This document shows positions 43,129-51,001 of a stretch of 64,000 nt of DNA, piece after piece. The notes under the pieces were generated by a model that ran no database searches, was not told where the DNA came from, and saw only the letters and a program-made list of their open reading frames with translations. Positions within the stretch are counted from its first letter, which is position 1, and the number at the start of each line of letters is the position of its first letter. The position numbers were made by a program, and so were the translations under genes. Origin of the DNA: DATBGZ01 sp963803115 (GTDB lineage Bacteria; Actinomycetota; Actinomycetes; Mycobacteriales; Micromonosporaceae); NCBI GenBank assembly GCA_963803115.1, contig CAWDLN010000020.1:1-64000 (forward strand). The letters are read 5' to 3'.

Positions 43129-43717
43129 CCGCCGCCCGCTGTTCATCCACTATGGACGGCCAGTCGCGCAGTGCGACCTCGAAGCCGGCCACGAGCTGGT
43201 GGAAGGACCGGTCGATGTCCACGGGCAACCCGAACCCGCCAGCCTGCTCGAGCAGCACGAAGCCATGCATGGCCGACCGGAACGCGCGGGTGGCGTCCAC
43301 CGCGTCGTCACCGGTCAGGCCGTACCCGCGCAGCACTGCGTAGACGGTGCCAACCACCCGCTCGCCAGCCGCGACGTGCTCCGGGTCGTCCGGATCAGGC
43401 ACCCGTTGGGTGGCCTGGTAGCGGCCCGGGTGCCGGCGGGCGTATGACCGGTATGCCTCGGCCGTCGCGTATACCGCGTCGGCGCAGGACCGGCCGGCCG
43501 CCGCCTGCGCGATGTCGGCGGCGATATCGGCGGTCGCGAGGGCCGAGAGCTTCTGCAGCAAGGCATCGAGCCCTCGTATGTGCTTGTACAGGCTTGGCAG
43601 CGCCACGCCGAGCCGCTGCGCGATCGTCGCCAGCGTGAGGCGGTTGAGTCCGACCTCGTCCGCCAGCCGAGCCGCTTCCGCGACAACAAGCGCCGGAGTG
43701 AGCCCGGCTCTAGGCAC
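43115..43717 (-). CDS. TetR-family regulator (TetR_C_33/WHG-type)
   Basis: 200 residues from GTG at 43717, which overlaps the upstream hydrolase stop by a few bases. The helix-turn-helix is LADEVGLNRLTLATIAQRLGVALPSLYKHI (in part), followed by an effector domain with PGRYQATQRVPDPDDPEHVAAG and a late AFRSAMHGFVLLEQAGGFG, features of the WHG-domain subgroup. It is co-transcribed with the hydrolase, and the pair probably autoregulates through the dyad at 44524-44542. Confidence 0.88.
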   Translation of the reverse strand: MPRAGLTPALVVAEAARLADEVGLNRLTLATIAQRLGVALPSLYKHIRGLDALLQKLSALATADIAADIAQAAAGRSCADAVYATAEAYRSYARRHPGRYQATQRVPDPDDPEHVAAGERVVGTVYAVLRGYGLTGDDAVDATRAFRSAMHGFVLLEQAGGFGLPVDIDRSFHQLVAGFEVALRDWPSIVDEQRAAAKRR

Positions 43718-44516
43718 CGCCCAGCGCCCGTCGGGCGAAGGCAACCAGGGCCGGGTTGACCACCTCCGGGTACTCGGCCATCGGGTAGTGCCCGGCATCC
43801 TGGACGAGCATCAGTTCGCCGTTCAGTGATTCCGCGACGAACCGCGCTTCAGCGCTCGGGTCCGGCCAGTCCAGATCCTTGGTGCCCATGACGACCAGGA
43901 CCGGAGTCTTCACGCGGCCGAGCCGGTCGCGGGCCGGGGTGTGGTCGGTGTGCGTGGTACGGACAAAGGAATGCCAGTGCCGTCCACGCCCCATGCTCGT
44001 CCGGATGCGGTCGATGTGCTCCGCTAGATCGGCGGGTCGCCGTCCGGGGTAGTAGCGAGGGTAGTAGGTCCGCCACGCCGCCGGTCCCCATGGCTTGACG
44101 AACGCAAGGCGGACCATCAGCGTTTGCAAAGGGTTGCCGTCCGGGTTGCGCACGAACGGGCCCATGAGAGCAAGGCCTGCGACAAGGTCCGGGCGCTCTG
44201 CGGCGACCCATACGGCCGCGCCCGCGCCCATCGAGTTGCCCACGAGCAGCGCCCGTCCTCCGAGGTGTTCTATGAGGGCGATGGCGTCCGTACCGGCCGC
44301 CACGTCGTCGAAGGCGCCGAAGGTGTCGTCGCTGTCGCCGTGGCCACGCAGATCCATCGTGGCCACGCGGTAACCGGCTTCGACGAGCGCCGGGACGGTG
44401 AACCGGTAGACGGAGCGCAGGTCGCCCATTCCGTGCAGACACACCACGAGCGGTCCCGTGCCCTGCACCTCGTAAGCGACGCGACCCTCGGCCCGATCCA
44501 GGTAGCTAGTAGTCAT
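43710..44516 (-). CDS. Alpha/beta hydrolase
   Basis: 268 residues from ATG at 44516. Motifs: LVVCLHGMGDLRSVYRF (oxyanion HG), VATMDLRGHGDSDDTFG, the nucleophile elbow LLVGNSMGAGAAVW (G-N-S-M-G), the Asp in VLVVMGTKDLDWPDP and the His in DAGHYPMAEYPEVV. The substrate is unknown. The open frame upstream is not coding: the promoter and operator lie there, and the predicted transcript start coincides with the ATG, suggesting a leaderless message. Confidence 0.88.
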   Translation of the reverse strand: MTTSYLDRAEGRVAYEVQGTGPLVVCLHGMGDLRSVYRFTVPALVEAGYRVATMDLRGHGDSDDTFGAFDDVAAGTDAIALIEHLGGRALLVGNSMGAGAAVWVAAERPDLVAGLALMGPFVRNPDGNPLQTLMVRLAFVKPWGPAAWRTYYPRYYPGRRPADLAEHIDRIRTSMGRGRHWHSFVRTTHTDHTPARDRLGRVKTPVLVVMGTKDLDWPDPSAEARFVAESLNGELMLVQDAGHYPMAEYPEVVNPALVAFARRALGGA

Positions 44517-44523
44517 AGCCAGA

Positions 44524-44552
44524 AAGCTAATAAGCTTAGCTTTTGTTGTCAA
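44524..44552 (-). promoter_or_regulatory. Promoter and TetR-type operator of the hydrolase-TetR pair
   Basis: On the minus strand TTGACA (44547-44552) and TAGCTT (44524-44529) are separated by 17 bases. The perfect dyad aagctaa-N5-ttagctt (44524-44542) covers the -10 box and most of the spacer. The expected transcript start is within a base or two of the ATG at 44516. Confidence 0.65.
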
Positions 44553-44664
44553 GCCTCGTGAACAGAATCTCAACGATCGGTGCCCGGCGGGCGCGAGTTG
44601 CGGTCTTGGGGATACCGTCAATGAAAGCGATCTCACGAGGATCGGCGCGGCTGGAGGAATGAGA

Positions 44665-45954
44665 ATGCCCATCAAGCTCGACCATCCAAACGGTCAGATC
44701 TCGTTGCCGGTCCACGACGCGGTCGAAGGGCCCTCCGGTATTGACGTGGAGAAGCTTCTCGCCGAGACCGGGTTCGTGACGTACGACCCGGGCTACATGA
44801 ACACGGCGAACTGTGCTTCAGCCATCACGTTCATCGATGGCGACGCCGGCATCCTCCGCTATCGCGGCTACCCCATCGATCAGCTCGCCCAGAACGCGTC
44901 CTTCCTGGAGGTTTCGTACCTCCTCATCTACGGCGAGCTCCCGACCGAGGCACGCCTGCGCGAATTCACCGACCAGATCCGCATCCACACTCTGCTGCAC
45001 GAGGATCTGAAGCGCTTCTTCGATGGCTTTCCGCGCGACGCGCACCCGATGCCGGTCCTCTCCTCCGCCGTGAGCGCGCTGTCGACCTTCTATCAGGACA
45101 GCCTCGACCCGTTCGACCCGGCCCAGGTGGACATCTCCACCATCCGCCTGCTGGCGAAGCTTCCGACGATCGCGTCGTACGCCTATAAGAAGTCCATCGG
45201 ACAGCCGTTCCTCTACCCCGATAACTCGCTGGGCTACGTGGAGAACTTCCTGAGGATGACGTTCGGGGTGCCGTCGACCGCCTACGACGTGGATCCGGTC
45301 ACGGCGCGGGTGTTGGACACACTCTTTGTGTTGCACGCCGACCACGAGCAGAACTGCTCCACGTCAACCGTACGGCTGGTGGGCTCCGCGCACGCGAACC
45401 TGTTCGCCTCCGTATCCGCGGGCGTCAATGCCCTGTTCGGCCCGCTGCACGGTGGCGCCGCCCAGGCGGTGCCGGAGATGCTGGAGCGGATCCAAGCCGA
45501 TGGTGGTGACATCAACGCGTTCGTCACGCGGGTCAAGAACCGCGACCAAGGGGTACGGCTGATGGGCTTCGGCCACCGGGTCTACAAGCATTACGACCCG
45601 CGGGCGACCATCGTGAAGCAGGCGGCGCAGGATGTGATGTCCCGGCTCGCGAAGCCGGACCCGTTGCTCGACCTCGCCATGCAACTCGAGGAGATCGCGC
45701 TCGCCGACGACTTCTTCGTGTCCCGCAAGCTCTACCCCAATGTGGACTTCTACACCGGACTGATCTACAAGGCGATGGGATTCCCAACCCGGATGTACCC
45801 GGTGCTGTTCGCGCTCGGCCGGCTGCCCGGGTGGATCGCGCAGTGGCGCGAGATGATGGCCGACCCGGTGACCAAGCTGGGCCGTCCGCGACAGGTCTAT
45901 ACCGGCCCGGCCGAGCGGGCCTACGTACCGATGGCCGAGCGCACCGCCACCTGA
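44665..45954 (+). CDS. gltA: Citrate synthase (type II)
   Basis: 429 residues from ATG at 44665, 7 bases after GGAGG; the ATG at 44659 is too close to the ribosome site. Active-site features: SAHANLFASVSAGVNALFGPLHGGA (His and the HGG loop, in part), MGFGHRVYKHYDPR (His/Arg) and NVDFYTGLIYKAMGFP (Asp). The early domain shows TYDPGYMNTANCASAITFIDG and RYRGYPIDQLA. It condenses acetyl-CoA with oxaloacetate in the TCA cycle and is monocistronic. Methylcitrate synthases look similar, but the length and the N-terminal region fit GltA-type enzymes. Confidence 0.93.
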   Translation: MPIKLDHPNGQISLPVHDAVEGPSGIDVEKLLAETGFVTYDPGYMNTANCASAITFIDGDAGILRYRGYPIDQLAQNASFLEVSYLLIYGELPTEARLREFTDQIRIHTLLHEDLKRFFDGFPRDAHPMPVLSSAVSALSTFYQDSLDPFDPAQVDISTIRLLAKLPTIASYAYKKSIGQPFLYPDNSLGYVENFLRMTFGVPSTAYDVDPVTARVLDTLFVLHADHEQNCSTSTVRLVGSAHANLFASVSAGVNALFGPLHGGAAQAVPEMLERIQADGGDINAFVTRVKNRDQGVRLMGFGHRVYKHYDPRATIVKQAAQDVMSRLAKPDPLLDLAMQLEEIALADDFFVSRKLYPNVDFYTGLIYKAMGFPTRMYPVLFALGRLPGWIAQWREMMADPVTKLGRPRQVYTGPAERAYVPMAERTAT

Positions 45955-45970
45955 CCGCAGGGATTCGATC

Positions 45971-46651
45971 TCAGGCGTCCGACCGCTTCCGGCGCTTTCG
46001 GCTCTTCTGCGCTGCGTCGCCGGCAGCCGTCGGCGCGCTCAGACCCCCGGCCGCGAACGTGACCAGGCGCCGTACCTGCTCGTCGACGTCGTCCGTGCCG
46101 AGCGGGCCGGGCTGCCCGGGATCCGGGGCGGTGGCGTAGAGCATCGCGACGGCATCAAGCAGAAGCCGCAGCCGATGACGCAGGTCCGTCGGCTCCACCG
46201 CCGGGACCATCGGAGCAAGCATCGGCAGTACTCGATCGGAGAGCACTAGGAACTGCCGATCCAGATAGTCTGCAACGACCGCGGATCGGTGAGTGAATGC
46301 CCGCCCCAGAAATCTGGCCACCTGCACCCGATGCTTGCGTAGCTTGCCGAGCAGCTCGAGGTCGGGGCGCACGACCGCGGTGAGCAGAACCGGCACCGGC
46401 ACGCGGTCCCCGTACTGCTCAGCCGCCCGGTCGAGCAGCCGCAGCCGGCGCTCGTGTCGGATTCCTAGGTGCTTGTCGACGACCGCGCGCAACAGCGCGT
46501 CCCTGCCCCCAAAGTGGTAGTGGACCGCGGCCGCGTTCGAGATGGCGGCGCGGGTGATCGCCCGCAGGGAGGTCGCCTCCTCGCCGGACTCGGTGAACAG
46601 GCGCTCCGCGGCGGCCACGAGGCGACTCGGAGTGTCATCGAGGTCGGCCAT
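45971..46651 (-). CDS. TetR-family regulator
   Basis: 226 residues. The helix-turn-helix is LVAAAERLFTESGEEATSLRAITRAAISNAAAVHYHFGGRDALLRAVVDKHL (in part), with a long helical effector domain and a Lys/Arg-rich C-terminus (KSRKRRKRSDA). The imperfect 15-base dyad TCAAACATTGATTGA at 46671-46685, 20 bases upstream, is a likely autoregulatory operator. The target genes are unknown. Confidence 0.9.
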   Translation of the reverse strand: MADLDDTPSRLVAAAERLFTESGEEATSLRAITRAAISNAAAVHYHFGGRDALLRAVVDKHLGIRHERRLRLLDRAAEQYGDRVPVPVLLTAVVRPDLELLGKLRKHRVQVARFLGRAFTHRSAVVADYLDRQFLVLSDRVLPMLAPMVPAVEPTDLRHRLRLLLDAVAMLYATAPDPGQPGPLGTDDVDEQVRRLVTFAAGGLSAPTAAGDAAQKSRKRRKRSDA

Positions 46652-46670
46652 CCGAAAATGTTACAACAGC

Positions 46671-46685
46671 TCAAACATTGATTGA
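46671..46685. promoter_or_regulatory. Candidate TetR operator
   Basis: TCAAACATTGATTGA is symmetric except for one position pair and sits 20 bases upstream of the TetR start at 46651, in A+T-richer DNA than its surroundings. Confidence 0.45.
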
Positions 46686-46875
46686 ACCAGCGCTTACCGC
46701 TCGGCAGAGCCGCGTTCCCGGACTGTCCACAGTGAGTACACAGTGGACTTTCAACCGTGGCAGGCGACATTGTCCACCGGAATCGTTTCGCCGCCTTGCC
46801 GTTGCGGCTAGTGTCGACGCGTCCCCGGTGTCGTTGGGCGCCAACGCAGTGGGTTGAGCGCGAAGGGAGGCGGGC

Positions 46876-46929
46876 ATGTCGAAGAAGAGCAAGAAGGCGA
46901 AGAAGGGCAAGAAGGGCAAGAAGAAGTGA
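46876..46929 (+). CDS. 17-residue lysine-rich micropeptide
   Basis: MSKKSKKAKKGKKGKKK followed by TGA. Eleven of 17 residues are Lys. GGGAGG ends 7 bases before the ATG, an ideal ribosome site, and a stable hairpin with a G+C stem follows 10 bases after the stop (46939-46967). This is a complete compact expression unit in a 380-base region with no other gene. The same Lys-rich style is seen in the tail of the neighbouring TetR protein. Possible roles are nucleic-acid binding, ribosome or membrane interaction, or translation pausing. It is too short for family assignment. The ribosome site and hairpin make coding likely. Confidence 0.6.
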   Translation: MSKKSKKAKKGKKGKKK

Positions 46930-46938
46930 CGTGACGGG

Positions 46939-46967
46939 GGCCGGCGGGTTGCTTTGCCCTGCCGGCC
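46939..46967 (+). terminator. Hairpin after the micropeptide gene
   Basis: ggccggc-ggg (46939-46948) pairs with ccc-t-gccggcc (46957-46967), with one bulged T and a loop of 8 bases. It is consistent with an actinobacterial terminator lacking a strong U-tract. Confidence 0.6.
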
Positions 46968-47032
46968 TCACTCCGTGAGACGGACCGTCGTGCGATCCGC
47001 GTGGTTTCGTTGGGCGTGAGACAGTACGGGCC

Positions 47033-48337
47033 ATGCGCTTCGTGTTCGCGCCACCCGCCGAGAGCACCACGGGCCTGTTGACCCTGCCGTGGCGGGAGCC
47101 GATCGAGGAATGGGTGGACGACCGGCTGGTTGAGATTCGCCAGCGTGGCATCTCCCGGCACGTGGTCCGGTTCGTGTCCGAGGCGGGCCAGGTCTACGCG
47201 TTGAAGGAACTCGACGAACGCCTGGCGCGGCGGGAGTACCGCCTTCTGCGGCATCTGCACGAACTCGTGATTCCCTCGGTCGAGGTGCTCGGCGTGGTGG
47301 TCGACCGGCCCGGGGACCTGGACGCCGTGCTGGTGACCCGCTTCCTTGACCACTCGATCTCCTACCGCGCACTCTTCGCGAATCCGCGGGGAGGCCCGCC
47401 GACCGACCGGCTGCTCGACGCGATGGTGGAGTTGCTGGCTCGTCTGCACCTGGCCGGTTTCGTGTGGGGCGACTGTTCGCTGTCGAACACCTTGTTCCGT
47501 CTCGACGCCGGAGCCCTCGCCGCGCACCTGGTCGACGCCGAGACGTCCGAGTTGCACGACAAGCTCAGCGACGGCAAGCGGAGTTACGACGTCGAACTGG
47601 CTTTCGAGCGGGTAGGCGGGGAACTGTTCGACCTTCAGGCGGGCGGACTGTTACCGGGCGATGTAGACCCGGTGGCGGTGGCGGAGGAGATCCCGCGCCG
47701 GTACGCGATGCTCTGGTGGGAGCTGACCCGCGAGGACACCGTGCACCCGTCGGAGCAGCGCTACCGCATCGCCGAACGGTTGCACCGCCTCAACGAGCTC
47801 GGCTTCGACGTAGATGAAGTCGAACTCGTCGATGCCGGCGATGGCAGCAACAAGCTCCGTCTGCGCACCCGCGTCGCCGAGCCGGGCCACCACCGCCGAC
47901 TGCTGTTCACGCGCACGGGCCTGGAGGCCCAGGAGAACCAGGCGCGTCGGCTGCTCAACGACGTCGCGAGCTATCGGTCGCATCTGGAGCGGGCCGCCGG
48001 CCGGTCCATTCCCGAGGCGGTGGCGGCCAACCGTTGGCTCAGCGAGGTCTACGACCCGGCCGTGAACGCGATTCCGGCGTCCCTGCGCGATCGGCTCGAC
48101 CCGGTCGAGGTGTTCCACGAGATCCTGGAGCACCGGTGGTTCCTATCGGAACAGGCAGGCCGTGACATCGGTGGCACCGCCGCCCGGGATGACTACTTCG
48201 CCAAGGTGCTGCCACGGGTGCCCGACGACCTCACCATGACCGCCCCCCACATCCCGACCCAGCCCACCGGGGAGGACCAACCCTCCGCGGAGGACCAACC
48301 CTCCGCGGAGGACGAACCAGAGCCCGTCTCGGCCTGA
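47033..48337 (+). CDS. DUF4032 protein with kinase-like N-terminal region
   Basis: 434 residues. The N-terminal half is kinase-like: VRFVSEAGQVYALKELDERLARREYRLLRHL with the ALKE Lys, then the catalytic-loop-like LHLAGFVWGDCSLSNTLFR and the metal-binding-like HLVDAETSE (in part). The C-terminal half is the DUF4032 domain (VEVFHEILEHRWFLSEQAGRDIG). The tail has a perfect 18-base duplication encoding EDQPSA twice. It has been annotated as an LPS-kinase-like protein, but catalytic function is unproven. It is monocistronic. Confidence 0.85.
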   Translation: MRFVFAPPAESTTGLLTLPWREPIEEWVDDRLVEIRQRGISRHVVRFVSEAGQVYALKELDERLARREYRLLRHLHELVIPSVEVLGVVVDRPGDLDAVLVTRFLDHSISYRALFANPRGGPPTDRLLDAMVELLARLHLAGFVWGDCSLSNTLFRLDAGALAAHLVDAETSELHDKLSDGKRSYDVELAFERVGGELFDLQAGGLLPGDVDPVAVAEEIPRRYAMLWWELTREDTVHPSEQRYRIAERLHRLNELGFDVDEVELVDAGDGSNKLRLRTRVAEPGHHRRLLFTRTGLEAQENQARRLLNDVASYRSHLERAAGRSIPEAVAANRWLSEVYDPAVNAIPASLRDRLDPVEVFHEILEHRWFLSEQAGRDIGGTAARDDYFAKVLPRVPDDLTMTAPHIPTQPTGEDQPSAEDQPSAEDEPEPVSA

Positions 48338-48352
48338 CTGGGTCGCGGGCGG

Positions 48353-48901
48353 TCACTTGGCGCGGGCCAGACCGGTGAGCGCTTCACCGAGCTGTTCCTT
48401 GATGCGTGGCAGGTCCATGGCCGCCAACACGTTGAGCAGCATGCCGCTGGCGACGAACTGCGTCACCCGGGCCTCGTCCGCGCCAGAGATCCGCTCGGCC
48501 CGCTGCCACAGCCGGGCCATCCGGCGCCGAGCGAGGTCGCGCACCTCCTCGTCGTGGCAGGCGGTGGCCCACATGTGCAGTTGGATCCGCAGGATCGCCC
48601 GGTCGTCGAGCAGCGCGTTGTAGGCCCGGCCCATGGCGACGAGGGCCTCCTCACCGGTTAGTCCCTCAGTGACGCGGTCGAAGAGCGCCTCGAGTTGGTC
48701 GAAGCAACCCTCCAGTGTGGCGATGAAGATCGCCCGCTTCGACGGGAAGAGGCGGAAGAGGTACGGCTGCGAGACCCCGACTCGGCGGGCGATCGCCTCG
48801 GTGGTGGTGCTCTCGTAGCCCCGGGCGGCGAACTCGGCCCGCGCCGCGTCGAGCACCAACTCGCGTCGACGTTCGGCGCTCATGCGCAGGCTCGGGCTCA
48901 C
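48353..48901 (-). CDS. TetR-family regulator
   Basis: 182 residues if started at GTG 48901, or 176 from ATG at 48883. The helix-turn-helix is VLDAARAEFAARGYESTTTEAIARRVGVSQPYLFRLFPSKRAIFIATL (in part), followed by a short helical effector domain (CHDEEVRDLARRRMARLWQR). The GTG coincides with the predicted leaderless transcript start of the promoter at 48909-48937, which favours it. Confidence 0.88.
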   Translation of the reverse strand: MSPSLRMSAERRRELVLDAARAEFAARGYESTTTEAIARRVGVSQPYLFRLFPSKRAIFIATLEGCFDQLEALFDRVTEGLTGEEALVAMGRAYNALLDDRAILRIQLHMWATACHDEEVRDLARRRMARLWQRAERISGADEARVTQFVASGMLLNVLAAMDLPRIKEQLGEALTGLARAK

Positions 48902-48908
48902 TCCGCCA

Positions 48909-48937
48909 AAGTTAGTGGCTGATAACTACCTCGTCAA
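48909..48937 (-). promoter_or_regulatory. Promoter (probably leaderless) and dyad of the TetR gene
   Basis: On the minus strand TTGACG (48932-48937), a 17-base spacer and TAACTT (48909-48914) are followed by 7 bases and the GTG at 48901. The dyad AGTTA-N8-TAACT (48910-48927) spans the -10 side, as expected for autorepression. Confidence 0.55.
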
Positions 48938-48976
48938 ACGGAGCTGGGGTCCGGGCATCGGCCCTCTGGGCGGCCT

Positions 48977-49033
48977 CCAGTTGGTCACCAACTGGGCACA
49001 CTTGTGCGGCACGAATGCCCAGTTGGTGACCAA
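48977..49033. repeat. Nested inverted repeats (TTGGTsACCAA palindromes)
   Basis: 18-base arms at 48981-48998 and 49016-49033 are exact reverse complements with a 17-base loop. The left arm also lies in a 19-base perfect palindrome (48977-48995). The region is intergenic between a TetR gene and a methyltransferase and could be a terminator, an operator pair or a repeat element. Confidence 0.75.
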
Positions 49034-49141
49034 ATGGCGGAGCCGGGGGGTGACCAGCCGGGGGCTCAACGTGTGGGACTCCAGTCCCGGACAGTGGACG
49101 CGCGGCCTAGGCTCAGGCGGGACGGCCAAGGGAGGCACGCG

Positions 49142-49939
49142 GTGGCGGTGTACACCCACGGACATCACGAAGCAGTACTCCGCTCACATCAGTGGCGGAC
49201 CGCCGAGAACTCGGCCGCGTACCTCCTGCCGTACCTCCACGTAGGACAGAGCCTGCTCGACATCGGCTGCGGACCGGGCACCATAACCGCCGATCTCGCC
49301 GAGCGGGTCGCCCCGGGTCGCGTGGTCGGGCTCGACCAGGCCGCGGCCGTGCTCGACCAGGCTCGCGCCGCGGCAACGGCGCGCGGACTGGACACTGTGG
49401 ATTTCACGGTCGGCGACGTGCATGCACTCGAGTTCCCCGACGCGAGCTTCGACGTGGTCCACGCGCATCAGGTCTTGCAACATGTGGGCGATCCGGTGGC
49501 GGCACTGAGCGAGATGCGGCGCGTGTGTCGATCGGGCGGGATCGTCGCCGCGCGTGACAGCGACTACGCCGCTTTCGCGTGGTACCCACGCATTCCGGCG
49601 CTCGACGAATGGCTCGCGCTGTACCGATCCGTGGCCCGCCACAACGGCGGTGAGCCAGACGCCGCCCGCCACCTGCTCTCCTGGGCCAGGCGGGCCGGGT
49701 TCGACGATATCCGGGCCACGGCCTCGACCTGGTGCTTCGCCACCCCGACCGAGCGGACCTGGTGGGGAGCCATGTGGAGCGAACGCATCGTCTCGTCGGG
49801 CATCGCGGAGCAGGCTGTCCAGAGTGGACTCGCGACGGGCGATGACCTCGCCAGAATGTCGAGGGCGTGGCGGGCGTGGAGCGAAGCCGACGACGGATGG
49901 TTCGCGGTAGTACACGGCGAGATCATCTGCCGCCCATAG
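49142..49939 (+). CDS. Class I SAM-dependent methyltransferase
   Basis: 265 residues from GTG at 49142, 7 bases after GGGAGG; the longer frame upstream is repeat DNA. The methyltransferase motifs are LLDIGCGPGTITADLAE (motif I), VVGLDQAAAVLDQAR (post I), FTVGDVHALEFPDASFDVVHAHQVLQH (motif II, in part) and ALSEMRRVCRSGGIVAARD (motif III). The HHEAVLRSHQWRTAENSAAYLLPYL lead and the C-terminal helix match the UbiE/COQ5-like type 11 group. The substrate is unknown. Confidence 0.9.
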   Translation: MAVYTHGHHEAVLRSHQWRTAENSAAYLLPYLHVGQSLLDIGCGPGTITADLAERVAPGRVVGLDQAAAVLDQARAAATARGLDTVDFTVGDVHALEFPDASFDVVHAHQVLQHVGDPVAALSEMRRVCRSGGIVAARDSDYAAFAWYPRIPALDEWLALYRSVARHNGGEPDAARHLLSWARRAGFDDIRATASTWCFATPTERTWWGAMWSERIVSSGIAEQAVQSGLATGDDLARMSRAWRAWSEADDGWFAVVHGEIICRP

Positions 49940-49948
49940 CGCCGCCAC

Positions 49949-49997
49949 AGCGTCAGCTCGTCCTGTAGCGTCAGCTCGTCGCTATAGCGTCAGCTCG
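49949..49997. repeat. Three direct copies of AGCGTCAGCTCG
   Basis: Copies at 49949-49960, 49967-49978 and 49986-49997, spaced 18-19 bases. The third contains the stop codon of the lipoprotein gene at 49990. They lie between convergent genes. Confidence 0.8.
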
Positions 49998-50535
49998 GTT
50001 GGGCCACCGGTGCCGTGGTGGACTCGGTCAACGAGAACGATCCGTTCGACCACGTGAACACCCGGCGGATCTCGAGGTCGGGGCAGCACAGCGGCGCCGA
50101 CGCGCTCAATCCCTGGCCGACCACGACGACCCGCCCGCCCGAGTCGACCGTGACCCGGACGTCCCGCGGATAGTTCGGATCACCCTTCAGGAGTTTCGCC
50201 AGGCGCGTCGGATGGGCCGGGTCGGAGGCACCATCGAAGACCTCGATCTGCTGCGGCCACGACGATGTGCTGGCGTTGCACCGGTCCACCACGAGGGTGT
50301 CGACCCGACCGTCAGCCGTCACGTCACCCTTAACGACATCGTCGATCACCGTGCCGAGACCGGATCCCCCCTCGTCGATCGAGCAGTCGCGGACGAAGTT
50401 CGGCCACTGCACCCCGGCCAGCGCATCGGTGGCGGTCGGCGTGGTGGTCCTCGACCCGGCGCCCGAGCCGCAGCCCGCCGTCAGGACCAACCCGAGCGCA
50501 GCCGCGGCTGTAAGCACCGATCGGGGCAACCTCAT
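49990..50535 (-). CDS. Putative lipoprotein with repeat-type beta domain
   Basis: 181 residues. The signal peptide ends in LTAGC (Cys about 22), and a Thr/Ser-rich linker follows. The domain VKGDVTADGRVDTLVVDRC resembles one integrin-like/VCBS blade, with a D-x-D/G calcium-type loop. Four Cys residues in the mature part (RDCSI, DRCNA, LCCPD) suggest disulfides. It is secreted and membrane-anchored; the function is unknown. Confidence 0.7.
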   Translation of the reverse strand: MRLPRSVLTAAAALGLVLTAGCGSGAGSRTTTPTATDALAGVQWPNFVRDCSIDEGGSGLGTVIDDVVKGDVTADGRVDTLVVDRCNASTSSWPQQIEVFDGASDPAHPTRLAKLLKGDPNYPRDVRVTVDSGGRVVVVGQGLSASAPLCCPDLEIRRVFTWSNGSFSLTESTTAPVAQPS

Positions 50536-50562
50536 TGCCCCGATCGTCTCAGACCGGCCGAG

Positions 50563-50991
50563 CTACTTGAAGTCCTCTGGCGTGTACGCCTTCGGCTCTA
50601 CGAGCACGAGCCAGTTGCCGGAGTTGTCGCGCATCACGGCCTCAACGCCGTACGGCCGATCGGACGGTTCCTGGAGGAAGGTCACACCTTTGGCGCTGAG
50701 CTCCTCGAAGGTCTTGCGGCAATCGTCGACGGCGAGGCCGAGGCCGCCCATCGACCCCTTCTCGAGGTGCCGCCGCACGAACTCGGCCGCGTCGGCGTCG
50801 AGCGGCGGCCCCGGTGTCATGAACGTGACCTCGAGCTCGGGTTGCGAGGGGTGCGCCGCGGTGACCCATCGATAGCCCTCACTCATGGTGATGTCCGTGC
50901 GGGCCTCGAAGCCGAGCACATCGACGTAGAAGTCCCGGGCCTTGGCCTGGTCAAGGCACCAGACCGTCACTAGCGAAATGTTCGTGATCAT
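50563..50991 (-). CDS. VOC-family (glyoxalase/bleomycin-resistance-like) protein
   Basis: 142 residues from ATG at 50991. It contains the beta-alpha-beta-beta-beta repeats NISLVTVWCLDQAKARDFYVDVLGFEA and GGLGLAVDDCRKTFEELSAKGVTFLQEPSDRPYGVEAVMRDNSGNWLVLVE (in part), including the late Glu often used as a metal ligand. It is probably co-transcribed with the AraC regulator, whose stop is 10 bases upstream. Confidence 0.9.
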   Translation of the reverse strand: MITNISLVTVWCLDQAKARDFYVDVLGFEARTDITMSEGYRWVTAAHPSQPELEVTFMTPGPPLDADAAEFVRRHLEKGSMGGLGLAVDDCRKTFEELSAKGVTFLQEPSDRPYGVEAVMRDNSGNWLVLVEPKAYTPEDFK

Positions 50992-51001
50992 ACGACCAAC
51001 C

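Noticed and set aside
48270..48320. Short tandem repeat as a possible CRISPR or VNTR locus
   Set aside because: Only two 18-base copies (EDQPSA twice) within the DUF4032 coding tail; no spacers, no cas genes. No CRISPR array was seen anywhere.
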